Part shown: piece after piece, positions 1 to 6,118 of the stretch
Layout of the letters: each line of letters starts with the position of its first letter
Numbering within the stretch: the first letter of the stretch is position 1
Source of the DNA: Synergistaceae bacterium
GTDB taxonomy: Bacteria > Synergistota > Synergistia > Synergistales > Aminobacteriaceae
Direction: 5' to 3'
NCBI GenBank assembly: GCA_031289165.1
Contig: JAITPZ010000137.1
Span: 1 to 9,827 of the forward strand
DNA: 9,827 nucleotides
Notes under the pieces: model-generated
What the model was told of the DNA's origin: nothing
The model's input: the letters and a program-made list of their open reading frames with translations, nothing else
The model's database searches: none
Made by a program: the position numbers and the translations under genes

Positions 1-195
1 TCAACAACATGTTGTCTTTCATAGACTTACTTTAACATTATTTTTCCCTTTGTCCAGAGCTGAGGGCTTGAACGTTTACGTATTTTCAAGCTGCGAGAGC
101 CTCTCTTTTATCTGCGAAGTTTGAGTTAAAAAGAAAAAGCGTGTGGATGAAAGCTTATAAGGACCAGGTTTTATAGCTTGCAGCACACTGAGAAT

Positions 196-261
196 GAGGG
201 GAAAGGTGAACTGAAGTCAGTCGTGTTCACATGTTGTATCGTATATTCCCCCTCTCTTTTT
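196..261 (+). terminator. Terminator-like nested hairpin in the tenA leader
   Basis: GAGGGGAA at 196-203 can pair with TTCCCCCTC at 246-254, with one bulged C. Inside it GTGAAC at 206-211 pairs perfectly with GTTCAC at 225-230. The outer stem is followed by TCTTTTT at 255-261. A T tract right after a GC-containing stem is what an intrinsic terminator looks like, and it sits about 90 bases before tenA. It could be an attenuator for tenA or the end of an upstream transcript. The long interior makes it weaker than a classical terminator. Confidence 0.4.
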
Positions 262-286
262 GGTGGACTTCCGCTTTAATCCACCA
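261..286 (+). other. Hairpin upstream of tenA
   Basis: TGGTGGA at 261-267 and TCCACCA at 280-286 form a perfect 7-bp stem with a 12-base loop. It lies between the T tract and the tenA ribosome binding site. No T run follows it, so it is not a terminator. It could be part of a regulatory leader fold. Confidence 0.4.
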
Positions 287-348
287 CTCTGGACAATTTC
301 GCATAAAACCCCGAAAATAAGGCCATCGAAAAATGGGAGAGTGATGTT

Positions 349-1038
349 ATGTGCGATATTTTATTGGATAAAACATCGAAACAGGCTTTTTCCGTTCAGG
401 TTTTCCAGGCAGTTCAGCCGATTCTGGCGCGTATCCTGGAACACCCGTTCAACAGAGAGCTGGCCAACGGAACCCTCAGCAGGGAACGGTTTTGTTTTTA
501 TATGCAACAGGACAGCCTTTATCTCATCCACTTTGCTCGCGCGCTGGCTTTCGCGGGCAGCAGAGCCCTCCAGGAAAAAAGGATTGAGGCCCTTTTGACG
601 GCATCGCAAAACGCGCTTGTGGCCGAACGGTCCCTGCACGAGCACTACTTTGCGGAGTTCGGGGTACGCTGCGACATGGAGGAAAACCCGGCCTGCACAG
701 GATACACTTCGTTTCTCCTGGCGACGGTCTCGCTGGGATCGCTGGGGGAAGCCCTCGCCGCGCTTCTGCCCTGTTTCTGGATCTATCGCGAGGTGGGCAA
801 CCACGTCGCCAGAAATGCGACATCTCCGAACCCCTACGCCAAATGGATCAAAACGTACTCCGATAACGACTTCTCCGATGGAGTGGATCGCTTTATCGAT
901 CTGCTGAACGCGGTCGCCGACGAAGCTGCGGAGCAGGAACTCCTATGTATGAAAAAATCTTTTATGGTCGCGTCGAACTTCGAGTATTATTTCTGGGATG
1001 ATGCGTACCACATGAAACACATGGACTGTACGCTTTAA
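349..1038 (+). CDS. tenA: TenA-family aminopyrimidine aminohydrolase (thiaminase II)
   Basis: Cytoplasmic all-helical enzyme of the TenA/thiaminase II family. The family hydrolyses the amino group of aminopyrimidines and so salvages the thiamin pyrimidine from degraded thiamin. The 229-residue length fits the family. Residues matching the Bacillus TenA active site are all visible: Asp55 and Tyr58 in the QQDSLYL stretch, Tyr119, the catalytic Cys142 in LLPCFWIYREVG, Tyr146, Tyr170, and Glu212 in the NFEYYFWDDAY motif near the C-terminus. This places it in the cysteine-type TenA class. The ATG at 349 follows GGGAGAG at 335-341 with suitable spacing. An ATG five bases earlier is in another frame. 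No thi genes lie nearby, and the leader has hairpins but no recognisable TPP riboswitch. The gene converges on mnmE, with 56 bases between stop codons. Confidence 0.93.
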   Translation: MCDILLDKTSKQAFSVQVFQAVQPILARILEHPFNRELANGTLSRERFCFYMQQDSLYLIHFARALAFAGSRALQEKRIEALLTASQNALVAERSLHEHYFAEFGVRCDMEENPACTGYTSFLLATVSLGSLGEALAALLPCFWIYREVGNHVARNATSPNPYAKWIKTYSDNDFSDGVDRFIDLLNAVADEAAEQELLCMKKSFMVASNFEYYFWDDAYHMKHMDCTL

Positions 1039-1070
1039 ACCTCTTAAACTTCGCAGGAAGTTCACAGGTT
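1038..1070. terminator. Possible weak bidirectional terminator between tenA and mnmE
   Basis: Outer stem AACCT (1038-1042)/AGGTT (1066-1070) encloses a perfect inner stem AACTTC (1047-1052)/GAAGTT (1057-1062) with a GCAG tetraloop. It sits between the two convergent genes. There is no good T tract on either side, so termination function is only suggested by position. A second AT-rich inverted repeat, GAAAATA/TATTTTC at 1081-1087/1096-1102, overlaps the mnmE stop. Confidence 0.35.
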
Positions 1071-1094
1071 CTCGTACCCTGAAAATACCAGGTG

Positions 1095-2486
1095 TTATTT
1101 TCCGACGCAGAAGCGGCTGAATACGGTGTCCAGAAGAGCGTCGTCGCAACTGAGCCCCAGAAGGCGCTCAAGGCACTCTCGGGCTGTCGCGAGCAGGGTG
1201 GCGACGACGTCCTGACCGGTTCTTTCGATCGCCGCGGTCTCGGCCTCCGTGACGGCCAGAAGCGCGTCGCGGATCTCCGAGAGTTGGCGGGCCGTGACGT
1301 TCAGTCCCGCGTCCAGTGCCCCGCTGTCCGACGCCAGAGAAAGGATGCGCTCCTTCAGGGGATCGAGCCCCTCTCCTGTTTTGGCGGACAGGGATAAAAC
1401 CGGACTTGCCGGCGATACCGCGCGAATGTCGTCCTCCGTGATCGCGTGCGGCAGGTCCGCCTTGTTCAGCACGACGATATGCCTTTCCCCGAGCCGCCCG
1501 ATGTACTCTCGATCCTCGTCCTCCAGGGGGCTCGAGCCGTCCAGGATCCAGAGACGAACGTCCGCTCTGCGCAGCTCCTCGTTCGTTCGCGCTATTCCGC
1601 TGGCCTCGATTTCGTCGGAGGGCGCGCGGAGCCCCGCTGTATCGGCAAGGCGGATGGGCACGCCCTGCCATGTGATGGCCTCCTCGATGACGTCGCGCGT
1701 CGTGCCGGGGAGCGCCGTCACGATGGCGCGGGCCTGCTTCAGCAGGGCGTTCAGGAGGGAGGATTTTCCCACGTTGGGCCGTCCCGTCAGCGCGACGCGA
1801 ATGCCCTCTCTCAGGAGCAATCCCGCGGAACAGCGGTCCAGCAGATCCTCGAGACTCAGCCTCAGCGTCGATATGGCGCCCGGAAGTTCCTCGTCGCTCA
1901 CGTACGGAGTGCCCTCCTCCGGAAAATCGAGCCCCACCTCGAGGGAGCTCTGCAGGGTCAGGAGCTCCTCGCGAACGTCGGACGCAAAAGCGGAAAGCTC
2001 TCCCGACAGGGTGCGGGCCGCCGCCCTCAGCGCCTCCGAGCTTCGGGACCGGATGATCCCGAGAACGCCTTCCGCCTGCGAGAGGTCGATGCGCCCGTTC
2101 AGAAACGCGCGTTTTGTGAACTCCCCCGGCTCCGCCATGCGGGCGCCCCTGCGGATCAGCCCCTCGAGACAGATCTGAGCGACGAGCGTCCCGCCGTGCG
2201 TGTGAATTTCGACGACGTCCTCGCCGGTATAGCTTTTGGGCGCGGCGAAATGCACCACCAGCACCTGGTCGATGGCGAGCCCCGCCTCGTCCGTCAGGGC
2301 GCCCAAGCGCATGACACGGGGCGGGGGAAAAGTCCACCCCGCCCCGAAACGCACAACGTTCTGTCCCAGCTCCACGGCGGAGGGTCCCGAAAGCCGCACG
2401 ACGGCGATCCCGGCCTCTCCCCACGCCGTAGCGATGGCGGCGATGGTATCCGTCGTCACCGTGAGGTCATGGCTTTCCGGCGCCAC
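1095..2486 (-). CDS. mnmE: tRNA-U34 carboxymethylaminomethyl modification GTPase MnmE
   Basis: MnmE (TrmE) works with MnmG to build the cmnm5/nm5 group on uridine 34 of certain tRNAs, using a folate-bound one-carbon unit and GTP hydrolysis. The product is 463 residues, the family's usual size. The N-terminal folate-binding domain is followed by a helical domain into which the Ras-like G domain is inserted: P-loop GRPNVGKS 235-242, G2 TTRD 262-265, DTAG 282-285, NKAD 341-344. The protein ends in FCVGK, with the cysteine characteristic of MnmE. The start is uncertain. GTG at 2486 overlaps the upstream gene by 20 bases. GTG at 2459 would begin just before the conserved TDTIAAIAT and leave a 7-base gap. 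Neither has a strong ribosome binding site. It is very probably co-transcribed with the nucleotidyltransferase-like gene. mnmG is not in the window. Confidence 0.96.
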   Translation of the reverse strand: MAPESHDLTVTTDTIAAIATAWGEAGIAVVRLSGPSAVELGQNVVRFGAGWTFPPPRVMRLGALTDEAGLAIDQVLVVHFAAPKSYTGEDVVEIHTHGGTLVAQICLEGLIRRGARMAEPGEFTKRAFLNGRIDLSQAEGVLGIIRSRSSEALRAAARTLSGELSAFASDVREELLTLQSSLEVGLDFPEEGTPYVSDEELPGAISTLRLSLEDLLDRCSAGLLLREGIRVALTGRPNVGKSSLLNALLKQARAIVTALPGTTRDVIEEAITWQGVPIRLADTAGLRAPSDEIEASGIARTNEELRRADVRLWILDGSSPLEDEDREYIGRLGERHIVVLNKADLPHAITEDDIRAVSPASPVLSLSAKTGEGLDPLKERILSLASDSGALDAGLNVTARQLSEIRDALLAVTEAETAAIERTGQDVVATLLATARECLERLLGLSCDDALLDTVFSRFCVGK

Positions 2487-3753
2487 GCCGCACCACCCAA
2501 TCCGTCGCTTCTTTTCTGCTGCTGACGATTCCCGTTCCCACCGCCATGTCCAGTTCGTTCAGGATCTCGCCGACCACTCTGCCTGGCTGAATCTCGAGGA
2601 TCTTCAACACCTCGTCTCCCGTGAGGTAACGAGTGTCGCCCTCCGTACGGCGCCGGGTGTCGTCGAAGCGCCGCAGCACCTCGCCCAGCTTCCATTTGTT
2701 GGCGACGGGCACCTCCATGTCGATTTTGTCCGACTGCGCCTTGCAGATCGCGAAATCCACAACCATCTGCACGGCTTCGAATCCGTATTTCAGAGCCGTC
2801 CGGCAGAACCGTTCCTCCGTCACGGGTTCGTAGATTCGATCGTATTTGCGAATGATGACGTTTACCATGTTGACGATATCGGAACTTATGTTCCACGCTT
2901 TCAGATAGCGCACCGCGATGTCCGCCGCCGCGTCGACGCGGCCGGGTTCCGGACCCGCCTGATGAAAAAGCGTCGCCAGAGAAAGCGCTACGTCGGTCGG
3001 CCTGCGCTTGCGTCCGGTCAGGAAGCACTGCATGGTTCGAAGCATGTCCATGGTCTGCTGGAAAAGGTTCCGCTTTTCGTCCTCCGCGGGCACTTCTTTC
3101 AGGTGCTCGACGTCATCGATAAAAAACGGAAGGATGCGATACCGGTCGCACAGGTAGATAAAATCGTAGGGACATCGTCGTATCCCGTTCAGAATTTCGC
3201 GCCCCCACCGCTCGGCGGGCATATTTTGAATTCGCTCAGGCGTATCCCTGATGAATTTTTGCACGTCCGCTCCGGTTTTCCAGAAAATATTCATATTCAG
3301 TTCCGCCGAGAAGCGAAGCATGCGCACGATGCGTATGGGGTCGCTCCGCACGAGATCGATGTCGTCGCCCGTCAGACGGATCAGACCGTTGCGGATGTCG
3401 TGCCGACCGCACCAAGGATCCACAAAAACGTCGTCGCTGCGTATGGCGATAGCGTTCATGCTGAAATCCCTCAGGGCGAGGTCCTCTTCGATGGAGCTGG
3501 CGCGCATGCAGGCGATGCTTGCCTTCGAGCCGAAAAGCGACAGGTGCAGGATCCGGAAGGCCTCGTCTCCCTCGACCGTCCCACCGCCCAGAGAAGCCGC
3601 CAGAGCATCCAGACTGCAGGGTTCCACCACGATACCCAGGTCTATGGGCTCCATTCCCATGATGACCTCCCGCACCGGATCTCCCACCAACCATGCCCGG
3701 ATGCCCGCGGCCTCGACGGCTTCGAGGACGCGCAGGTACGTTTTCACATCCAT
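2467..3753 (-). CDS. tRNA nucleotidyltransferase/poly(A) polymerase family protein with degenerate active site
   Basis: Belongs by overall layout to the class II CCA-adding/poly(A) polymerase family. Numbering is from GTG 3756: head domain with RDFSMNA 96-102, DPWCGRHD 113-120 and DPIRIVRMLRFSAEL 139-153, then a helical C-terminal part with the family pattern LTGDEVLKI...PGRVVGEIL near 378-399. Several key residues differ. The usual GG-x-x-R-D is GDPVRE (25-30). The metal-binding D-x-D is D-L-G (39-41). The HD-type HD pair in the middle domain reads HQ (265-266). It may therefore be inactive or altered, for example an RNA-binding paralogue, with a standard CCA enzyme elsewhere. ATG 3753 is preferred over GTG 3756 because AAGGAGG (3766-3760) is 6 bases from the ATG and only 3 from the GTG, giving 428 residues. 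It precedes and abuts or overlaps mnmE. Family call is firm; enzymatic role is not. Confidence 0.85.
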   Translation of the reverse strand: MDVKTYLRVLEAVEAAGIRAWLVGDPVREVIMGMEPIDLGIVVEPCSLDALAASLGGGTVEGDEAFRILHLSLFGSKASIACMRASSIEEDLALRDFSMNAIAIRSDDVFVDPWCGRHDIRNGLIRLTGDDIDLVRSDPIRIVRMLRFSAELNMNIFWKTGADVQKFIRDTPERIQNMPAERWGREILNGIRRCPYDFIYLCDRYRILPFFIDDVEHLKEVPAEDEKRNLFQQTMDMLRTMQCFLTGRKRRPTDVALSLATLFHQAGPEPGRVDAAADIAVRYLKAWNISSDIVNMVNVIIRKYDRIYEPVTEERFCRTALKYGFEAVQMVVDFAICKAQSDKIDMEVPVANKWKLGEVLRRFDDTRRRTEGDTRYLTGDEVLKILEIQPGRVVGEILNELDMAVGTGIVSSRKEATDWVVRRGAGKP

Positions 3754-3792
3754 CACCCTCCTCCTTTTCAGGCTCTTTATCGTATATGTCAG

Positions 3793-3819
3793 TTTATATC
3801 AGCGAGACGGGTCTGTCAT
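3793..3819 (-). promoter_or_regulatory. Possible promoter of the nucleotidyltransferase-mnmE unit
   Basis: On the minus strand ATGACA (3819-3814) matches the -35 consensus at five of six positions. TATAAA (3798-3793) follows after 15 bases, or TAAACT (3796-3791) after 17. It lies between the terminator of the preceding small gene and the AAGGAGG site before ATG 3753. Spacing is not ideal, so this is tentative. Confidence 0.35.
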
Positions 3820-3840
3820 CCTAAAATTGACGATATCTTC

Positions 3841-3879
3841 AAAAAAGCGCGGATTAAGCAAATTAAAAAGGCATCCGCG
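3841..3879 (-). terminator. Intrinsic terminator after the Met-rich small ORF
   Basis: On the minus strand CGCGGAT (3879-3873) pairs perfectly with ATCCGCG (3854-3848) across an 18-base loop. The stem is followed by C and then six T (3846-3841). It starts 15 bases after the stop codon of the small ORF at 3894. The long loop is the only weak point. Confidence 0.65.
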
Positions 3880-3893
3880 ACCCTGGAGGGTAT

Positions 3894-4088
3894 TCATTCA
3901 TGAATATAGTTTTCCATTGTCCGCATTTCTTCCATTATAACCGTCATCTCGTCGGTGGTGTGACCTATCTGCCGCGTGACGTTCTCCATTTCTTTGGTCA
4001 GATTACGCATTCTCTCCATCGTGCAGGAGATATTTTCGGACAGGATCCAGATTGTATTTGTCAGCGGGAGCATTTCTTCGGCTCGCAT
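3894..4088 (-). CDS. Small Met-rich coiled-coil protein of unknown function (orfA)
   Basis: A 64-residue protein that I do not recognise. From about residue 15 to the end it is one long predicted amphipathic helix with coiled-coil character, acidic overall and very rich in methionine (ten Met). It has no signal peptide or membrane segment. The helix faintly resembles cytoplasmic signalling helices of chemotaxis receptors, but nothing specific supports that. It looks real: the ATG follows GGAGG (4097-4093) with 4-base spacing, codon use resembles that of the neighbours, and a terminator follows directly. Upstream lie a terminator-like hairpin with a competing stem and a possible extended -10, which together would make a single-gene transcription unit. 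It could be a small regulatory or adaptor protein; this is only a guess. Confidence 0.6.
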   Translation of the reverse strand: MRAEEMLPLTNTIWILSENISCTMERMRNLTKEMENVTRQIGHTTDEMTVIMEEMRTMENYIHE

Positions 4089-4114
4089 TTTTCCTCCATG
4101 ATACCCGTCTCCTC

Positions 4115-4173
4115 AAAAGACGGTGGTCGAGAACCGACCGCCGACGGACGGCAACACTCCGGCGCCTCCGTCG
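4115..4173 (-). promoter_or_regulatory. Attenuator-like leader before orfA
   Basis: On the minus strand an 11-position stem (4145-4135 with 4129-4119), broken by only two mismatched or wobble positions, closes a 5-base loop and is followed by TTTT (4118-4115). This resembles an intrinsic terminator and ends about 18 bases before the orfA ribosome binding site. The upstream arm can pair instead with an earlier segment: CGACGG (4173-4168) with CCGTCG (4147-4142), six perfect pairs that would block the terminator. Such mutually exclusive stems are typical of attenuation. No known riboswitch class was recognised. It could also simply terminate readthrough from the gene before it. Confidence 0.45.
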
Positions 4174-4297
4174 TAAATACCCTCCCCAGGGATTTCGTTT
4201 TTCTCATTTATTTGAAGCCCCCTGCTGTTTTACTTCCTGCCTGTTACAGGTCGCACTCAACAATTTTTGTTCGCAGAAAAGTCCGTCTGTTTCGAGA

Positions 4298-4307
4298 ATT
4301 CTATCAT
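4298..4307 (-). promoter_or_regulatory. Possible extended -10 element upstream of orfA
   Basis: The minus strand reads ATGATAGAAT, containing TG-A-TAGAAT, which fits an extended -10 (TGnTATAAT) with one mismatch. No good -35 precedes it. Transcription from here would give a leader of about 200 bases before orfA. The same ten bases occur at 7661-7670, also about 200 bases before a minus-strand gene. Confidence 0.35.
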
Positions 4308-4365
4308 ACGAAAACGATTACAGAAAGATATATCCTTCGCAGAAAAACTCTTCTCTGCTCAAACT

Positions 4366-4560
4366 TCAGGACTCTGATTTCAAATGGGCATCGTGCAGAA
4401 TTGAGCGTATATCGGGATTTTCCTGTACTTTGAAGTCGGGGGCGTCGAAGAGATACTGCGAAATCTCCCTGAGTTCCGCGTCCGTAAAGCTGGATACGAG
4501 TCGGCTCCAGTGCAAATTCTCTCTCAGAGCGGTCGTCATAGCGTCGATATGCCTGATCAC
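4366..4560 (-). CDS. Hypothetical 64-residue protein (orfB)
   Basis: Short soluble protein, no family recognised. The sequence reads like a real helical protein, with mixed hydrophobic and charged residues (central SFTDAELREISQYLFD) and no signal or membrane segment. The start is uncertain. GTG 4560 lies close after an in-frame TGA at 4569-4567 and has a weak AGG about 11 bases upstream. ATG 4539 (residue 8) is an alternative. It lies 117 bases downstream of hldE on the same strand, behind a strong hairpin at 4579-4610, and could be a trailing member of the ugd-hldE transcript. The roughly 277 bases between it and orfA (4089-4365) hold no clear gene, only the leader elements listed and an 11-base repeat TTCGCAGAAAA at 4270-4280 and 4336-4346. 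Confidence 0.45.
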   Translation of the reverse strand: MIRHIDAMTTALRENLHWSRLVSSFTDAELREISQYLFDAPDFKVQENPDIRSILHDAHLKSES

Positions 4561-4578
4561 CTGTCGTCACACCTGCCC

Positions 4579-4610
4579 TTCCCTGTTGATGCGCGAAGCA
4601 TAACAGGGAA
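4579..4610. repeat. Strong hairpin between hldE and orfB
   Basis: TTCCCTGTT (4579-4587) and AACAGGGAA (4602-4610) form a perfect 9-bp stem. After one bulged G the stem continues as ATGC (4589-4592)/GCAT (4598-4601) with a GCGAA loop, giving 13 pairs. There is no T tract on either side, so it is not a standard terminator. It may stabilise or process the hldE mRNA, or be a REP-like element. A perfect 12-base palindrome lies nearby at 4644-4655. Confidence 0.6.
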
Positions 4611-4677
4611 AGAGGTCCCGGCAATGGGGAATTTTTACGCGGGAAATCATGATTTAACGGTCAGTTGAAAGCGCCTT

Positions 4678-6117
4678 TTATCTCCCCTGTCCCCGACGGA
4701 GGATTTCCGTCGTCGAGAGTCCGTCCAGGAGGGGAAGGATGACGACTTCCCCGACGAATTCGCGTCCGGGAAGGTCCTCGGCGCGGTAGTCCCCTCCCTT
4801 GGCCAGGACGTGGGGGCGCAGTTCGGACAGAAGTTCCGAGGGCGTATCCTCATCGAAGACAACGACCAGGTCCACGACTCGCAGGGCGGCCAGAAGACGG
4901 GCGCGGTCGTCTCCACCATTGACGGGGCGTCCCTCGCCCTTCAGCGCCCGCACGGATCGGTCGCTGTTCAGCCCGACGATCAGGCGGTCGCCGAGGTTCC
5001 TCGCCCGCTCCAGGCTGTCGACGTGCCCGGCGTGCAGGACGTCGAAGCAGCCGTTGGTAAAGACGACGCGACGCCCCTCGTCCTTCCACCCCCGGCAGGC
5101 GCAGACGGCCGCTTCCCGGGACGCCACGCGCGCGGGGCCGGGGAGGGCCCTGTCGCACTCCTCCAGCATCTCGGCGGCGCTTATGGGCCAGGTTCCCGCA
5201 CGCGTCACCACGATCTGAGCCGCGTCGTTGGCAAAGCGCGTTGCCTCGTCCATGGAAAAGCCCCCCGCGATACAGGCGGCCAGGGACGCGATCACGGTGT
5301 CGCCCGCACCGCTGACGTCGAATACCTCGATGGGTCGCGCGTCCACGTGCGTCGCGCCTCCCTCGCCGATCAGGGTCATTCCCCGTTCCGAGCGCGTGAC
5401 GAGCAGCCACTCCAGATGAGACGCCTTCCGCACGCTCTCGCCGATTCGCGCGATCGCGTCGTCCTCGTTAGGGACCGGCGCGCCCCACACGGCAGCGAGT
5501 TCGCCCAGGTTGGGCGTGGCGATCGTCGCCCCTCGGTACCTGTCCCAGTCGCTGCCCCGGGGATCGACGAAAGCGGGAACGCCGCGCTCCCGCACCACGT
5601 CGATCACCGCCCTGCAGAGAGACGTCGTGCAGAACCCCAGCCCGTAGTCGGACAGGATCACCGCTCCCACGTCGCCGAGCATTCCCTTCAGTAAATGTAC
5701 GGCCTCCGAGACCGCGCGGTCGTCCAGGGGCTCCGTCGTCTCGTGGTCGAAGCGGGCCACCTGCTGTCCGCCGCATATCAGACGGGTTTTGGTCAGGGTG
5801 GGGAAGGGGCTCTCAAAGAGCTTCGCCCCGACGCCCTTTTCGTCCAGGTGACGGCGCAGGCGCAGGGCGCTCTCGTCCTCTCCGGCCACGCCCATCAGAA
5901 AGCTGCGGCATCCCAGACCCCTCAGGTTCGCGGCGACGTTGCCCGCGCCCCCGAGGTTGTCCGTCTCTCCGCCGCAGACGACGACGGGGATCGGCGCCTC
6001 GCGCGAGACGCGCGAAGTGGCCCCGTGAAGGTAGCGGTCGAGGACGATGTCGCCCAGTATCGCGACGTTCACCTCCGCCATGCGCCCGGAGCGCAGAAAT
6101 TCCAGAGGAGCGGGCAT
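4678..6117 (-). CDS. hldE: Bifunctional heptose-7-phosphate kinase / heptose-1-phosphate adenylyltransferase
   Basis: HldE (RfaE) phosphorylates D-glycero-beta-D-manno-heptose 7-phosphate at O1 and later transfers AMP to the heptose 1-phosphate, giving ADP-heptose for the LPS inner core. Both domains are present in 479 residues, the family's normal size. The N-terminal pfkB/ribokinase-type kinase (about 15-325) has GGAGN near 56-60 and the catalytic DVSGAGDT at 267-274. The C-terminal cytidylyltransferase-like domain (about 348-479) has FTNGCFDVLHAGH 353-365 with the HxGH signature, and STTEI near the end. ATG 6117 starts one base after the ugd stop and has GAAGGGG (6129-6123) 5 bases upstream. 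Met13 is a less likely start because it lacks a ribosome binding site. Co-transcribed with ugd. The isomerase and phosphatase of the pathway (gmhA, gmhB) are not in the window. Confidence 0.96.
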   Translation of the reverse strand: MPAPLEFLRSGRMAEVNVAILGDIVLDRYLHGATSRVSREAPIPVVVCGGETDNLGGAGNVAANLRGLGCRSFLMGVAGEDESALRLRRHLDEKGVGAKLFESPFPTLTKTRLICGGQQVARFDHETTEPLDDRAVSEAVHLLKGMLGDVGAVILSDYGLGFCTTSLCRAVIDVVRERGVPAFVDPRGSDWDRYRGATIATPNLGELAAVWGAPVPNEDDAIARIGESVRKASHLEWLLVTRSERGMTLIGEGGATHVDARPIEVFDVSGAGDTVIASLAACIAGGFSMDEATRFANDAAQIVVTRAGTWPISAAEMLEECDRALPGPARVASREAAVCACRGWKDEGRRVVFTNGCFDVLHAGHVDSLERARNLGDRLIVGLNSDRSVRALKGEGRPVNGGDDRARLLAALRVVDLVVVFDEDTPSELLSELRPHVLAKGGDYRAEDLPGREFVGEVVILPLLDGLSTTEILRRGQGR

Positions 6118-6118
6118 T

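Larger units (their letters stand above)
1..348. other. Non-coding region upstream of tenA
   Basis: No convincing gene lies here. The stretch is AT-richer than the genes around it. It holds a perfect 12-base palindrome at 4-15, a 7-bp inverted repeat at 66-72/85-91 (GCTTGAA/TTCAAGC), a nested hairpin ending in a short T tract at 196-261, and a further 7-bp hairpin at 261-286. I found no clear sigma-70 promoter with both boxes. A minus-strand ATG at 22-20 opens a frame that runs off the window edge, but it has no clear ribosome binding site. The region may be the 5' leader of tenA. Confidence 0.6.

Noticed and set aside
4..15. Perfect 12-base palindrome ACAACATGTTGT, with nine of its bases repeated at 229-237
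   Set aside because: Single short palindromes are expected by chance; no second full copy in the window supports an operator.
1..22. Start of a minus-strand gene at ATG 22
   Set aside because: Only seven codons are visible and there is no clear ribosome binding site.
180..260. TPP riboswitch upstream of tenA
   Set aside because: Only CTGAGA matches; the other conserved core segments are absent.
260..598. 112-codon plus-strand frame overlapping the tenA start
   Set aside because: Runs through the leader hairpin and the tenA start in another frame, with no family signal.
2236..3903. 555-codon plus-strand open frame opposite the nucleotidyltransferase gene
   Set aside because: Antisense shadow of a GC-rich gene; the protein has no recognisable motifs, while the minus-strand product does.
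4061..4207. 48-codon minus-strand ORF overlapping the orfA start and the attenuator-like hairpin
   Set aside because: No well-placed ribosome binding site, odd composition, and it runs through the terminator-like hairpin; more likely chance.
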